Shown here: in pieces, positions 30,640-40,269 of the stretch
How positions within the stretch are numbered: position 1 is the stretch's first letter
Layout of the letters: the number at the start of each line of letters is the position of its first letter
DNA from: Chelativorans sp.
Lineage (GTDB): Bacteria; Pseudomonadota; Alphaproteobacteria; Rhizobiales; Rhizobiaceae
NCBI RefSeq assembly: GCF_031180965.1
Contig: NZ_JAPSLH010000015.1
Location: forward strand, 36,029 to 100,028
DNA: 64,000 nucleotides
Direction of reading: 5' to 3'
Notes under the pieces: model-generated
The model's database searches: none
What the model was told of the DNA's origin: nothing
What the model saw: the letters and a program-made list of their open reading frames with translations, nothing else
Position numbers and translations under genes: made by a program

Positions 30640-31644
30640 ATGAAGAAATTCCTCCTTACGGCGTCGGCCGCAGCGCTCGTGACCGCGGCTTCCGCCGGCT
30701 ACGCCGCCGCGCGCGATCAGATCCAGATCGTCGGCTCGTCGACCGTATTCCCCTTCACCACCGCCGTCGCCGAAAGGCTCGGCCAGACCGGCCAGTTCAA
30801 GACGCCGGTCGTCGAATCCACCGGCACCGGCGGCGGCATCAAGCTGTTCTGCTCCGGCGTCGGCGAGAACACGCCGGACTTCACCAACGCCTCGCGCGCC
30901 ATCAAGGACAGCGAGCTTGAGACCTGCAAGGCCAATGGCGTGACTCCGGTCGAGATCAAGGTCGGCTTTGACGGCATCGTGCTGGCCAACTCCAAGGCGG
31001 GCGCGGCGGTCGACCTCACCAAGGAGGTCATTTTCAAGGCGCTCGCCAAGAATGTGGTCGTAGACGGCCAGACCGTTGCCAATCCCTACGTCAACTGGTC
31101 CGACATCGACGCCTCGCTGCCCAACACGAAGATAGAGGTGCTCGGACCGCCGCCCACCTCCGGTACCCGCGACGCTTTCGTCGAGCTCGTCATGCTCGAG
31201 GCCTGCCAGGAAGAGATCAAGACCGCCAATGAGGACGCCTGCAGCGAGATCCGCGAGGACGGCGCCTATGTGGAAGCCGGCGAGAACGACAATCTGATCG
31301 TCCAGAAGCTCGAAGCCAACCCGAACGCCTTCGGCATTTTCGGCTTCTCCTTCCTCGACCAGAATGCCGACAAGCTGCAAGGCCACAAGGTGGACGGCGT
31401 CGAGCCCACCTTCGAGAACATCGCCTCGGGTGAGTATGGCGTCTCCCGCTCGCTCTTCGTCTATGCGAAGAAGGAGCATGTGGGCGTCATCCCCGGCATG
31501 GAGGAGTTCATCGCCGAATACACCTCCGAGAACGCTTGGGGTCCCGACGGCTATCTGGCCGACAAGGGGCTGATCCCGCTGCCGGACGACGAGCGCGCCC
31601 AGCAGGCGGAAGATGCCAAGGCCCTTAAGGAAATGGGTTCCTAA
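30640..31644 (+). CDS. pstS: Phosphate ABC transporter substrate-binding protein PstS
   Basis: A 334-residue periplasmic phosphate-binding protein. The start at 30640 gives a signal peptide, MKKFLLTASAAALVTAASAG, cut near YAAA-R. Phosphate-binding segments include IQIVGSSTVFPFTTAVAERL, the STGTGGGIKLFCSG loop and PPPTSGTRDAFVEL. It belongs to the long PstS class common in Alphaproteobacteria. The open frame extends far upstream into the kinase region but lacks sense there. A PHO box precedes it, and a large hairpin follows it before pstC. Confidence 0.97.
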   Translation: MKKFLLTASAAALVTAASAGYAAARDQIQIVGSSTVFPFTTAVAERLGQTGQFKTPVVESTGTGGGIKLFCSGVGENTPDFTNASRAIKDSELETCKANGVTPVEIKVGFDGIVLANSKAGAAVDLTKEVIFKALAKNVVVDGQTVANPYVNWSDIDASLPNTKIEVLGPPPTSGTRDAFVELVMLEACQEEIKTANEDACSEIREDGAYVEAGENDNLIVQKLEANPNAFGIFGFSFLDQNADKLQGHKVDGVEPTFENIASGEYGVSRSLFVYAKKEHVGVIPGMEEFIAEYTSENAWGPDGYLADKGLIPLPDDERAQQAEDAKALKEMGS

Positions 31645-31653
31645 TATTCTTGC

Positions 31654-31687
31654 GGTCCGGCCCGGGTCCTTGTACCCGGGCCGGACC
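31654..31687 (+). terminator. Strong hairpin between pstS and pstC
   Basis: A perfect 14-bp stem (31654-31667 with 31674-31687) with a 6-base loop starts 9 bases after the pstS stop. There is no U-tract. Such a hairpin usually protects the 3' end of a highly expressed binding-protein message or attenuates downstream reading. Confidence 0.7.
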
Positions 31688-31748
31688 ACTCGGCTGCCGG
31701 GCCGTCCGGCGCCGTCCCGTTCGCAAGCGTCATAGGGGCCTTCGGTAC

Positions 31749-33137
31749 ATGGTCGGCTATCTCCTCCTCGTTCTCGCCGGTCTCTTTGTCGCCGCATATT
31801 TCGTGGGCCGGATGCGCGCCGCCTCCGCCGTGAACGGCCAACTTGCGCGGCTCCATTCCCTCCCCAGCCAGCATGGCTTTTATCTCGCGCTGATGACCAC
31901 GCTGCCGGCGCTGATCGCCGTCCTTCTGTGGGGCATTCTCACGCCCGGCATCGAATCCTCCATCATCCAGGATCGCTTCGCCGCCGAGCTTGCCGGTCAG
32001 GGCGTGCCACAGGTCGAGGCCTTCGTGCGCGATGCGCGGGCCATCGCTTTTGGCGGCCTCGTCGGCTTCACAGACGCGACCAAGGAGGCCGCCGCGGAGG
32101 TCTACCGCTCGATACACCGGATCAGCGTCTGGACCATCATCGGGGTGGTGGCCGTGCTTGCCGCCGCCGGCTTCCTCCGGGGCTATGGCCGGATCGCGCC
32201 GGACTTTCGCGCCCGCCAGGTGGTGGAGCGCGTCGTCCGTTCCTTGTTGGTCGTCTGCTCCGCCGCTGCGGTGCTCACCACGTTCGGCATCGTCTTCTCG
32301 CTGATCTTCGAATCGCTGCGCTTCTTCCAGCAGGTGCCGGTGCATAAGTTCCTGTTCGGCTTGCACTGGAGCCCGCAGAGCGCCTTCACCGGGGCGGGAG
32401 CGGAAGCCGGCGCCGTCAATCCCGACATCTTCGGCATGGTGCCGCTGTTTGCCGGGACGCTCCTCATCACGCTCATCGCCATGCTGGTGGCCGCGCCGCT
32501 CGGGCTCCTGTCGGCGATCTTTCTCTCCGATTATGCCTCGCCGAAGGTGCGCGCGATCGGCAAGCCGGTGCTGGAAATCCTCGCCGGCATCCCCACGGTC
32601 GTCTACGGCTTCTTCGCCGCGCTCACCGTCGCGCCTTTCTTCCGCGGCATTGGAGACAGCCTGGGCCTCGGCGTCGCCTCCGAATCGGCACTCGCCGCCG
32701 GCGTCGTCATGGGCATCATGATCATTCCATTCGTCTCCTCGCTTTCCGACGACGTCATCAACGCCGTTCCCCAGTCGCTGCGCGACGGCTCGGCGGGCCT
32801 CGGCGCCACCAAGTCGGAAACGATCCGCAGAGTGGTTCTGCCTGCCGCTCTGCCGGGCATCGTCTCGGCCATGCTGCTGGCCGTCAGCCGCGCCATCGGC
32901 GAGACCATGATCGTCGTGATGGCGGCCGGCCTTGCGGCGAACCTCACCGCCAATCCGCTCGAGGCGGTAACCACGGTGACGGTGCAGATCGTCACGCTGC
33001 TGGTCGGCGATCAGGAATTCGACAGCGCCAAGACGCTTGCCGCCTTCGCCCTCGGCCTGGTCCTCTTCTGCATCACGCTCAGCCTCAACATCATCGCCCT
33101 TCGCGTCGTCCAGAAATATCGTGAGCAATATGACTGA
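31749..33137 (+). CDS. pstC: Phosphate ABC transporter permease PstC
   Basis: A 462-residue inner membrane permease, longer than the classical PstC of about 320 residues because of an N-terminal extension with two extra helices (MVGYLLLVLAGLFVAAYF and a second near residue 45). The core has IPTVVYGFFAALTVAP and the cytoplasmic EAA loop VPQSLRDGSAGLGATKSETI. The ATG at 31749 was chosen because it starts directly at a hydrophobic helix; the upstream extension runs through the intercistronic hairpin. pstA overlaps its stop. Confidence 0.95.
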   Translation: MVGYLLLVLAGLFVAAYFVGRMRAASAVNGQLARLHSLPSQHGFYLALMTTLPALIAVLLWGILTPGIESSIIQDRFAAELAGQGVPQVEAFVRDARAIAFGGLVGFTDATKEAAAEVYRSIHRISVWTIIGVVAVLAAAGFLRGYGRIAPDFRARQVVERVVRSLLVVCSAAAVLTTFGIVFSLIFESLRFFQQVPVHKFLFGLHWSPQSAFTGAGAEAGAVNPDIFGMVPLFAGTLLITLIAMLVAAPLGLLSAIFLSDYASPKVRAIGKPVLEILAGIPTVVYGFFAALTVAPFFRGIGDSLGLGVASESALAAGVVMGIMIIPFVSSLSDDVINAVPQSLRDGSAGLGATKSETIRRVVLPAALPGIVSAMLLAVSRAIGETMIVVMAAGLAANLTANPLEAVTTVTVQIVTLLVGDQEFDSAKTLAAFALGLVLFCITLSLNIIALRVVQKYREQYD

Positions 33138-34743
33138 CATCGCCAGCACCACCGGCACACCGGCGCCGTCGAGAAGCCTGCACACGAACGAAGCCGCCAA
33201 GGCTAGGCTTCGGGCCCGCTACGCCGCCGAGCGCCGCTTCAAATGGATGGGCGCAGGCGCGCTTGCCGTATCCGGCATCTTCCTGGTGCTGCTGCTTTCG
33301 ACGATCGTGATGGAGGCCTTGCCCGCCTTGCGCGCGAACTACCTTGTCCTGCCGCTCGATCTCTCGCCGGCCAAGGTCGATCCCGCTGATCCTGCCGCCG
33401 CCAACTATGACGACATCGTGCAGGAGGCGCTGCTTGCGAAATTTCCGGGCGTGGAGAGCAGGCAGGACCGGCGCCTCGTGCGCGGACTCATCTCGACCGG
33501 CTCGGGCGTCTACCTGCGCCGGCAGGTCGAAAGCGGGGATGTGCCTCTAGGCGGCACCGTCGAACTCGGCGTGCCGCTCGACGATTTCGCCGACCTCTAC
33601 ATGAAGGGTCTGCTTGCCGACACCGGCTCCGTCGCGCCGCTCGAAGCATCCGTCACCCCCTCGGGTACGGAAGGCGACATCGAGCTTGCCTTCGACGACG
33701 ACCGCCTCGTCCGGCTCGCCCGGGGGCATGGGGCCACGGAGGCGGAGGGAGGCGTGCTGCGCCTCACCGGCGGCGCCGACTCCTTCCTTATCGGCCTCAA
33801 TGGCGGCACCGTGAAGCTCACGGAGATTGCTCCAGCGCCGAATGGCGGAGCGGCCGGTAGGGGTGTCGTGCTCCAGCCGCTGCAAAGCGCACAGACGGCG
33901 GCCGCGGACGCTGCCTCCCTGCGCATCATCGATACCCCGGAAGCGTCACGAAAGATCTCCGACCGGGAGATCGTCTGGCTCGACGCGCTGAAGCAGCAGG
34001 GCGCGATTGAGAGCCGGTTCAACACCATCTTCTTCTTCACCGGCGCCAGCCGCGAGCCCGAACTCGCCGGCATCTGGAGCGCCGTGGTGGGCTCCTTCCT
34101 CACCATGGTCGTGACGCTCGCCCTGTCCTTCCCGATCGGGGTGGCGGCGGCCATCTATCTGGAGGAATTCGCGCCCAAGAACCGCTGGACGAACCTGATC
34201 GAGGTCAACATCAACAACCTGGCCGCGGTGCCGTCGATCGTGTTCGGCCTGCTTGGCCTGGCCGTGTTCCTCAACTGGTTCGGCCTGCCGCGCTCGGCGC
34301 CGCTCGTCGGCGGAATGGTGCTGTCGCTCATGACGCTGCCCATCATCATCATCGCCTCGCGCGCGGCGCTGCGGGCGGTTCCGCCCTCGATCCGCGACGC
34401 AGCGCTCGGCGTCGGCGCCTCCAAGGTGCAGACCGTGTTCCACCACGTGCTGCCGCTTGCCATGCCCGGCATCATGACCGGTACGATCCTCGGCATGGCA
34501 CATGCGCTGGGCGAGACCGCGCCTCTGCTGATGATCGGCATGGTGGCGTTCATCGTGGACATCCCGGGCGGCTTCACGGATCCGGCGACCATCCTGCCGG
34601 TGCAGATCTTCATGTGGGCGGATTTCCCCGAGCCGGGCTTCCAGCAGAAGACGTCGGCCGCGATCCTCATTCTGCTCGCATTCCTTATAATCATGAACGC
34701 CGCGGCAGTGATCTTGCGCAAGCGCTTCGAACGCCGTTGGTAA
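33130..34743 (+). CDS. pstA: Phosphate ABC transporter permease PstA
   Basis: A 537-residue permease. A long periplasmic insertion (about residues 75-300, DUF3333-like) separates the first transmembrane helix ([20 protein letters not shown]) from the conserved C-terminal permease core with [14 protein letters not shown] and the EAA loop [20 protein letters not shown]. The start overlaps the pstC stop by 8 bases. The insertion is typical of alphaproteobacterial PstA. It pairs with PstC to form the membrane channel. Confidence 0.95.
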   Translation: MTDIASTTGTPAPSRSLHTNEAAKARLRARYAAERRFKWMGAGALAVSGIFLVLLLSTIVMEALPALRANYLVLPLDLSPAKVDPADPAAANYDDIVQEALLAKFPGVESRQDRRLVRGLISTGSGVYLRRQVESGDVPLGGTVELGVPLDDFADLYMKGLLADTGSVAPLEASVTPSGTEGDIELAFDDDRLVRLARGHGATEAEGGVLRLTGGADSFLIGLNGGTVKLTEIAPAPNGGAAGRGVVLQPLQSAQTAAADAASLRIIDTPEASRKISDREIVWLDALKQQGAIESRFNTIFFFTGASREPELAGIWSAVVGSFLTMVVTLALSFPIGVAAAIYLEEFAPKNRWTNLIEVNINNLAAVPSIVFGLLGLAVFLNWFGLPRSAPLVGGMVLSLMTLPIIIIASRAALRAVPPSIRDAALGVGASKVQTVFHHVLPLAMPGIMTGTILGMAHALGETAPLLMIGMVAFIVDIPGGFTDPATILPVQIFMWADFPEPGFQQKTSAAILILLAFLIIMNAAAVILRKRFERRW

Positions 34744-34757
34744 GGGGTACAAGGACC

Positions 34758-35573
34758 ATGAACATGTTGACGCAGGCAGCCATGGAAGAAGCGATCAAAT
34801 CGGACAACAAGGGGCCGACCGTGAAGATGTGCGGCAGGAAGGTCTCGGTCTTCTATGGCGAGAAGCAGGCCCTCTACGATGTCGATCTCGACATCCGCGA
34901 GCGCCAGGTGACGGCGCTCATCGGGCCGTCGGGCTGCGGAAAGTCGACCTTCCTGCGCTGCCTCAACCGCATGAACGACACGATCGACATCGCCCGCGTG
35001 ACGGGCGAGATCACGCTCGACGGCGAGGACATCTACGATCCCAGGATCGATGTGGTGGAATTGCGCGCCCGGGTCGGCATGGTCTTCCAGAAGCCCAACC
35101 CGTTCCCGAAATCCATCTACGAGAACGTCGCCTACGGCCCGCGCATCCATGGGCTTGCCGCCTCGAAGGGCGAGCTCGACGCCGTCGTCGAAAAGAGCCT
35201 GCAGCGGGCCGGCCTGTGGAACGAGGTCAAGGACCGTTTGAACGAGCCCGGGACCGGCCTTTCCGGCGGACAGCAGCAGCGGCTGTGCATCGCCCGCGCC
35301 ATCGCCGTTTCGCCCGAGGTGATCCTGATGGACGAGCCCTGCTCGGCACTCGACCCCATCGCCACCGCCAAGGTGGAGGAGCTGATCGACGAATTGCGCG
35401 AGAACTACACGATCGTCATCGTCACCCATTCCATGCAACAGGCGGCGCGCGTCTCCCAGCGCACCGCCATGTTCCACCTCGGCTATCTGGTCGAGGAAGG
35501 GCCGACGGAGAAGATGTTCACCAATCCGGAAGAAAAGCGCACCCAGGACTACATCACCGGCCGGTTCGGCTGA
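34758..35573 (+). CDS. pstB: Phosphate ABC transporter ATP-binding protein PstB
   Basis: A 271-residue ATPase. Walker A is [13 protein letters not shown], the signature is [14 protein letters not shown], Walker B is [13 protein letters not shown], and the switch His is in VTHSMQQ. The PstB hallmark RCLNRMND follows Walker A. The start [14 protein letters not shown] has a ribosome binding site (AAGGA) in the 14-base gap after pstA. The protein energises PstCA and works with PhoU in phosphate signalling. Confidence 0.98.
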   Translation: MNMLTQAAMEEAIKSDNKGPTVKMCGRKVSVFYGEKQALYDVDLDIRERQVTALIGPSGCGKSTFLRCLNRMNDTIDIARVTGEITLDGEDIYDPRIDVVELRARVGMVFQKPNPFPKSIYENVAYGPRIHGLAASKGELDAVVEKSLQRAGLWNEVKDRLNEPGTGLSGGQQQRLCIARAIAVSPEVILMDEPCSALDPIATAKVEELIDELRENYTIVIVTHSMQQAARVSQRTAMFHLGYLVEEGPTEKMFTNPEEKRTQDYITGRFG

Positions 35574-35604
35574 TCCGGCGCGGGCTCTCATAAGGAACGG
35601 ACCC

Positions 35605-36300
35605 ATGGGCCAGCATACCGTCACGTCCTTCGACCAGGAGCTGGAGAATCTCGACCGGCTCATCCGCGACATGGGGGAGATCGCCTCGGAGATGACCCAG
35701 ACGGCGACGCGGGCGCTGCTCTACTCAAACACGGCGCTGGCGCAGCGCGTCATCTCGGACGATGTCGTCATGGACGCCAAGCAGCGCGAGCTCGACGAGC
35801 GCGCCATCACGCTGATCGCCAAGCGCCAGCCGATGGCGCAGGACCTGCGCGCCGTGGTGGGCGCCATCCGTATGGCGGCGGACCTCGAGCGCATCGGCGA
35901 CCTTGCCAAGAACATCGCCAAGCGGGTGGGCGCCGTCGGCGGCAACGCGCCGCGCGGCCTCACCCAGCCCATCGAGACCATGGCCAATATGGTGCTCGAG
36001 CAGGTCAGGCTGGTGGTGGACCGCTATGTGACGCGGCAGGACGAGGCCCTGACGAAGCTGCGCGACGAGGACGAGAAGATCGACATCCAGTATACCTCGG
36101 TGTTCCGCGAACTCCTCACCTATATGATGGAGGACCCGCGCAACATCACCGCCTGCACGCATCTCCTCTTCTGCGCCAAGAACCTGGAGCGGATCGGCGA
36201 CCACGTGACCAATATCGCGGAAAACGCCTACTACGTCCTGACCGGCCTGCAGCTGCCCGTGCAGCGGCCGAAGCAGGACGAGATGACGGTCAGCAGCTAG
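35605..36300 (+). CDS. phoU: Phosphate transport regulator PhoU
   Basis: A 231-residue, all-helical protein with two PhoU repeats. Each repeat carries the conserved metal-site motif: RMAADLERIGDLAKNIAKR near residue 95 and CAKNLERIGDHVTNIAENA near residue 205. PhoU links PstB to the PhoR kinase and represses the Pho regulon when phosphate is plentiful. It lies between pstB (31-base gap) and phoB (13-base gap). Confidence 0.97.
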   Translation: MGQHTVTSFDQELENLDRLIRDMGEIASEMTQTATRALLYSNTALAQRVISDDVVMDAKQRELDERAITLIAKRQPMAQDLRAVVGAIRMAADLERIGDLAKNIAKRVGAVGGNAPRGLTQPIETMANMVLEQVRLVVDRYVTRQDEALTKLRDEDEKIDIQYTSVFRELLTYMMEDPRNITACTHLLFCAKNLERIGDHVTNIAENAYYVLTGLQLPVQRPKQDEMTVSS

Positions 36301-36313
36301 CTGGAGGCCGTGG

Positions 36314-37003
36314 ATGATCGCACCGAAAATCATGGTGGTCGAGGACGACGAGCCCCTATGCGTTCTCCTGCGCTACAATCTCGAAGCGGAAGGATACCAG
36401 GTCGAGGTGATCACGCGCGGCGACGAGGCGGAGGTAAGGCTGCAGGAGAACGTGCCTGACCTCCTCGTCCTCGACTGGATGGTGCCGGCCATTTCCGGCA
36501 TCGAGCTGTGCCGCCGGCTGAGGATGCGGCCGGAAACGGAACGCCTGCCCATCATCATGCTGACGGCGCGCGGCGAGGAGAGCGACCGCGTGCGCGGCCT
36601 GTCGACGGGCGCGGATGATTACCTCGTGAAGCCCTTCTCGACGCCAGAATTTATCGCCCGCGTGCGGGCGCTGCTCCGGCGCGCCAAGCCCGAGGTCCTG
36701 TCTACGGTGCTGAAGGTGGGCGATATCGTCCTCGACCGCGAGTCGCACCGCGTCTACCGGCGCAAGAACGAGATCCGCCTCGGTCCCACCGAGTTCCGCC
36801 TGCTCGAATTCATGATGCAGCACCCCGGCCGCGTCTTCTCGCGCAGCCAGCTCCTCGACAATGTCTGGGGCGAGACGATCTATATCGACGAGCGCACCGT
36901 GGACGTCCATGTGGGCAGGCTGCGCAAGGCGGTGAACCAGGGCCGCATGCCCGACATCATCCGCACCATCCGCGGCGCGGGCTACGCCATACGGGAGAGC
37001 TGA
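36314..37003 (+). CDS. phoB: Phosphate regulon response regulator PhoB
   Basis: A 229-residue OmpR/PhoB-type regulator. The receiver domain has the acidic pocket VVEDDEP, phospho-acceptor Asp54 in LVLDWMVPAISG and the lysine in YLVKPFS. The C-terminal winged helix has LGPTEFRLLEFMMQHPGRVF and DVHVGRLRKAVN. It ends the pst operon and probably controls it through the PHO box before pstS. No phoR gene is in this window. Confidence 0.97.
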   Translation: MIAPKIMVVEDDEPLCVLLRYNLEAEGYQVEVITRGDEAEVRLQENVPDLLVLDWMVPAISGIELCRRLRMRPETERLPIIMLTARGEESDRVRGLSTGADDYLVKPFSTPEFIARVRALLRRAKPEVLSTVLKVGDIVLDRESHRVYRRKNEIRLGPTEFRLLEFMMQHPGRVFSRSQLLDNVWGETIYIDERTVDVHVGRLRKAVNQGRMPDIIRTIRGAGYAIRES

Positions 37004-37016
37004 GCGCCGGCGCCTT

Positions 37017-37050
37017 CGGGCATTTGGGGCTGCCCAGCCGCAAATGCCCG
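37017..37050. terminator. Hairpin between phoB and the convergent VOC gene
   Basis: A 10-bp perfect stem, CGGGCATTTG (37017-37026) with CAAATGCCCG (37041-37050), sits in the short convergent gap and could end transcription from both sides. Confidence 0.55.
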
Positions 37051-37055
37051 CTCCG

Positions 37056-37538
37056 TCAGCCGGAGTAGGCGCGCTCCAGCGCGGCGATGTCGAACTTCTT
37101 CATCTGCAGAAAGGCCTTGGTGACCCGCTGCGACTTCGCCTGGTCGGGATCATTCAGCATCTTCGGCAGCACAGTCGGAATGATCTGCCAGGAGACGCCG
37201 AACCGGTCCTTCAGCCAGCCGCAGGGGCCCTCCTCGCCGCCCTCCACGAGGCGGGACCAGTAATAGTCCACCTCTTCCTGCGTCTCGCAAGGCACCTGGA
37301 GCGAGATCGCCTCGTTGAACTTGAAATGGGGCCCGCCGTTCAACGCGGTGAAGGGCTGGCCGTTGAGTGTGAAAGCCACGGTCATGACCGCGCCCTCCGG
37401 CTTGCCGTGGATCTCTTGGCCCTCCTTGCCGTAGCGGCTGATCGCGCCAATCTCGGAATTCTTGAAGATCGACACGTAGAACCGCGCCGCCTCTTCGCCT
37501 TCGCTGTCGAACCACAAGCACGGGGTGATCGTTTCCAT
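37056..37538 (-). CDS. VOC family protein (PhnB/3-demethylubiquinone methyltransferase-like)
   Basis: A 160-residue glyoxalase-fold protein starting METITPCLWFDSEGEEAARF, with GPHFKFNEAISLQVPCETQEEVDYYW and CGWLKDRFGVSWQIIP. These match the PhnB-like VOC subgroup that is often misnamed 3-demethylubiquinone-9 3-methyltransferase. No activity can be given. It converges on phoB and has no operon partner. Confidence 0.9.
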   Translation of the reverse strand: METITPCLWFDSEGEEAARFYVSIFKNSEIGAISRYGKEGQEIHGKPEGAVMTVAFTLNGQPFTALNGGPHFKFNEAISLQVPCETQEEVDYYWSRLVEGGEEGPCGWLKDRFGVSWQIIPTVLPKMLNDPDQAKSQRVTKAFLQMKKFDIAALERAYSG

Positions 37539-37658
37539 TGGGCTGCTCCTGCCTGTCTTGTCATGTCCGGAGGGCGGTTCCTACCTTGCGCCTCCAGTCA
37601 AAGGACGGAGGGGGACCCGCCCATCCGACAGCCCACAGGGCAAAAAACGCGCTGCGGT

Positions 37659-38903
37659 TCAGGCCACGTGCGCGCGCCGCTCGGCCCTGCCGTTCGCCGA
37701 GGTCGATAGGCCCGGCGCAAAAGTCTCGCGGTCAAGACTCGTCAGCGCCGTCATGGCCGCGCCGTGCAGGATGAGCGGCACTTCCTTCGGGAGTGTCTGG
37801 AAGGAGATCGCCTCTGCGTGCTGCCCACCGGCGGTTTCGGCGAGCGCCCGGCGGATCTCCGGCTCCAGGATGTCGAAGGCGGCCGCGCCCTGGCCGACAA
37901 CGGCGACGGGGGCCGGGTCGATGAGCGCGAAGAGATTGCCCAGCCCATAGCCGAGCGCACGCCCGGCCTCGCGGAACGCCAGGCGCGCCGGCCCGTCTTC
38001 GCGGCGCGCCAGTTCGGCCAGCGCCTCCATCTCGGCGGCTTCGATATCGGCCACCGGCGGCTCCTCGGCGCTCTTGCCGAGCGCCTTCCGCCAGATGGCG
38101 TAGTTGCCGGCATAGGCTTCGATGCAGCCCCTCCGCCCGCAGCGGCAGAGCGCGCCGCCCGGCTCGTGCACCATATGGCCGAACTCCCCGGCCGAGGACC
38201 GGGTGCCGGTGAACATCTTTCCGTTGAGCACGAGCCCCATGCCGATGCCGTGTGAGAGAAGAACGGCAATGAAATTGTCCCCATAGCGGTCGGGGTTCAG
38301 CCAGCGCAGCGCCACCGCCATCATGTTGCAGTCGTTCTGCACGGTGACGGGCAGGCGGAAGGCCGCTTCCAGCGTCGGGCCGATCGGCAGGTTGCTGTGC
38401 GGCGTGATGGGCGACCAGAGGAGAAGGCGCTCGGCGGAATCGGCGATGCCCTGCATGGCGCAAGCAATGTGCATGACCCGGCCATGGCCACGCGCGATAT
38501 CGGCGACGGCGGAGACCACCGCGTCGAGAAGCTCTTGCCGGCTCAGGGCGAGGGTCGTCAGCCGGTGCTTGCGCTGCTCGATGACCTCACCGCGATAGTC
38601 GACAAGAACGATGGAAAGGCAGTTGAAGGAGAGGTAGAGGCAGACGACCGCCGCCGCTTCGGGATTGAGCCCGATGGCCACCTGCGGCCGGCCGCGCTTG
38701 GCGGGCATGGGTTCCCCCTGGCCCGTTTCCCGCATCGTGCCTTCCTCGATCAGGTCGGCGGCGATGGCCGAAATGGTGGAATGGCTGAGCCCGGTCCGAC
38801 GCACGATTTCGGTGCGAGAAGGCTGGCCGGCCTGCCGCACGGCCGCAATGACCAGGGCGCGATTGCGCTTGCGCATCTCGTCGTGGCGGATTCCCGCGGT
38901 CAC
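37659..38903 (-). CDS. ROK family transcriptional regulator (XylR/NagC type)
   Basis: A 414-residue regulator. It has an N-terminal winged-helix domain (RTEIVRRTGLSHSTISAIAADL, residues about 29-50). The C-terminal ROK sugar-kinase-like domain includes SHGIGMGLVLNGKMFTG, GEFGHMVHEPGG and the zinc motif CRCGRRGCIEAY. It starts at a GTG with an AGGGGA site; an ATG at codon 10 is an alternative. It is divergent from xylF, so it probably represses the xylose-type transporter through the palindrome at 38974-38994 and responds to the sugar. Confidence 0.92.
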   Translation of the reverse strand: MTAGIRHDEMRKRNRALVIAAVRQAGQPSRTEIVRRTGLSHSTISAIAADLIEEGTMRETGQGEPMPAKRGRPQVAIGLNPEAAAVVCLYLSFNCLSIVLVDYRGEVIEQRKHRLTTLALSRQELLDAVVSAVADIARGHGRVMHIACAMQGIADSAERLLLWSPITPHSNLPIGPTLEAAFRLPVTVQNDCNMMAVALRWLNPDRYGDNFIAVLLSHGIGMGLVLNGKMFTGTRSSAGEFGHMVHEPGGALCRCGRRGCIEAYAGNYAIWRKALGKSAEEPPVADIEAAEMEALAELARREDGPARLAFREAGRALGYGLGNLFALIDPAPVAVVGQGAAAFDILEPEIRRALAETAGGQHAEAISFQTLPKEVPLILHGAAMTALTSLDRETFAPGLSTSANGRAERRAHVA

Positions 38904-38944
38904 TTCCCCTCCCTAGAACTCCCACCCCCTCCTATAGACCTATA

Positions 38945-38973
38945 TTGACACTGACGGAAACCTGCGTCATTCT
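38945..38973 (+). promoter_or_regulatory. Promoter of the xylFHG transporter operon
   Basis: A perfect -35 box TTGACA (38945-38950), 17 bases and CATTCT (38968-38973) form a sigma-70-type promoter about 160 bases before xylF. The putative ROK operator begins at the next base. Confidence 0.55.
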
Positions 38974-38994
38974 TTTTTTCGAAGCTCGAAAAAA
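38974..38994. promoter_or_regulatory. Putative ROK repressor operator
   Basis: A perfect inverted repeat with arms TTTTTTCGA (38974-38982) and its complement (38986-38994) around a 3-base spacer sits just downstream of the xylF -10 element. The A/T-flanked, C-G-centred shape resembles NagC/Mlc-type operators. A repressor bound here would block transcription start. Confidence 0.6.
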
Positions 38995-39131
38995 TGGGCT
39001 TTGCGGCACCGCCGGAGGCGGAAGGAGCTTCCGGAGAATGCCGGCAATGGTCCGGTGCGGCTCGGCCAGTCCGGCCGCTGCACGGGTCGAGGCAGAACCA
39101 TCGTCGCGCCGTCCGGCGCCGGGAGGAAATC

Positions 39132-40175
39132 ATGAAAAATACCGCAACCGCCATCCTGGCGGGCCTTACGCTTTCATTGTCGCTCTCCACCGCCGCCCTT
39201 GCCGAAGGCAAGGTCATCGGCGTCTCCTGGTCCAACTTCCAGGAAGAGCGTTGGAAGACCGACGAGGCGGCGATCAAGGCGCAGATCGAGGCCGACGGCA
39301 ACACCTATATCTCGGCCGACGCCCAGTCTTCTGCCGCCAAGCAGCTCACCGATGTGGAATCGCTGATCGCCCAAGGCGCCAACGCGCTCATCATCCTGGC
39401 GCAGGACGCTTCCGCCATCGGACCGGCCGTAGAGAAGGCAGTGGCAGAAGGCATTCCCGTGGTCGGTTACGACCGCCTGATCGAGAACCCGGACGTCTTC
39501 TATCTGACCTTCGACAACAAGGAAGTCGGCCGCCTGCAGGCACGGGCCGTCCACGAGGCGCAGCCCGAGGGCAATTACGTCTTCATCAAGGGCAATGCGG
39601 CCGACCCGAATGCAGACTTCCTCTTCGAAGGGCAGATGGAGGTGCTGAAGGAGGCTATCGACTCCGGCAAGGTGAAGAATGTCGGCGAGGCCTACACGGA
39701 CGGCTGGCTCCCCGCCAATGCGCAGCGCAACATGGAGCAGTTCCTGACCGCCAACAACAATGAGATCGATGCGGTCGTTGCGTCCAATGACGGCACGGCC
39801 GGCGGCGCCATCGCGGCGCTGGAGGCGCAGGGCCTTGCCGGCTCGGTGCCGGTATCGGGCCAGGACGGGGACCACGCAGCGCTGAACCGCATCGCACAGG
39901 GCACGCAGACCGTCTCGGTATGGAAGGACGCGCGCGAGCTCGGCAAGGCGGCCGCCGACATCGCCAACCAGCTCGCCGAAGGCACCGCCATGGATGCCGT
40001 CGAGGGGGCGACGAAATGGGCCGAAGGCCCCAACAAGGTGGAGATGAACTCGGTCTTCCTGAAGCCTGTGCCGATCACGAAGGACAATCTCAACGTGGTG
40101 ATCGATGCCGGCTGGGTGACCAAGGACGTGGTCTGCCAGGGCGTGCAGCCGGGCAAGGTCGACGTCTGCGGCTGA
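39132..40175 (+). CDS. xylF: D-xylose-type ABC transporter substrate-binding protein XylF
   Basis: A 347-residue periplasmic protein with a signal peptide, [20 protein letters not shown], cut near ALAEG. It resembles E. coli XylF along its length: [47 protein letters not shown] and [18 protein letters not shown]. It should bind xylose or a close pentose; the exact sugar is inferred. An AGGAGG-like site (GGGAGGAAATC) precedes the ATG. It is divergent from the ROK gene and followed by a terminator-like hairpin before the permease. Confidence 0.92.
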   Translation: MKNTATAILAGLTLSLSLSTAALAEGKVIGVSWSNFQEERWKTDEAAIKAQIEADGNTYISADAQSSAAKQLTDVESLIAQGANALIILAQDASAIGPAVEKAVAEGIPVVGYDRLIENPDVFYLTFDNKEVGRLQARAVHEAQPEGNYVFIKGNAADPNADFLFEGQMEVLKEAIDSGKVKNVGEAYTDGWLPANAQRNMEQFLTANNNEIDAVVASNDGTAGGAIAALEAQGLAGSVPVSGQDGDHAALNRIAQGTQTVSVWKDARELGKAAADIANQLAEGTAMDAVEGATKWAEGPNKVEMNSVFLKPVPITKDNLNVVIDAGWVTKDVVCQGVQPGKVDVCG

Positions 40176-40196
40176 GCCATCCTATAATGATAAAGG

Positions 40197-40226
40197 ACGC
40201 CGCGGCCCGCGCGACCGCGGCGTTTT
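40197..40226 (+). terminator. Intercistronic terminator/attenuator between xylF and xylH
   Basis: A 9-bp stem, ACGCCGCGG (40197-40205) with CCGCGGCGT (40215-40223), is followed by TTT. A leaky terminator here would keep XylF more abundant than the membrane components, as is common for binding-protein operons. Confidence 0.65.
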
Positions 40227-40269
40227 CGTAGCCGGGGGCCTGTCCAGTCCGGCACGGGGAGGAGTAAAG

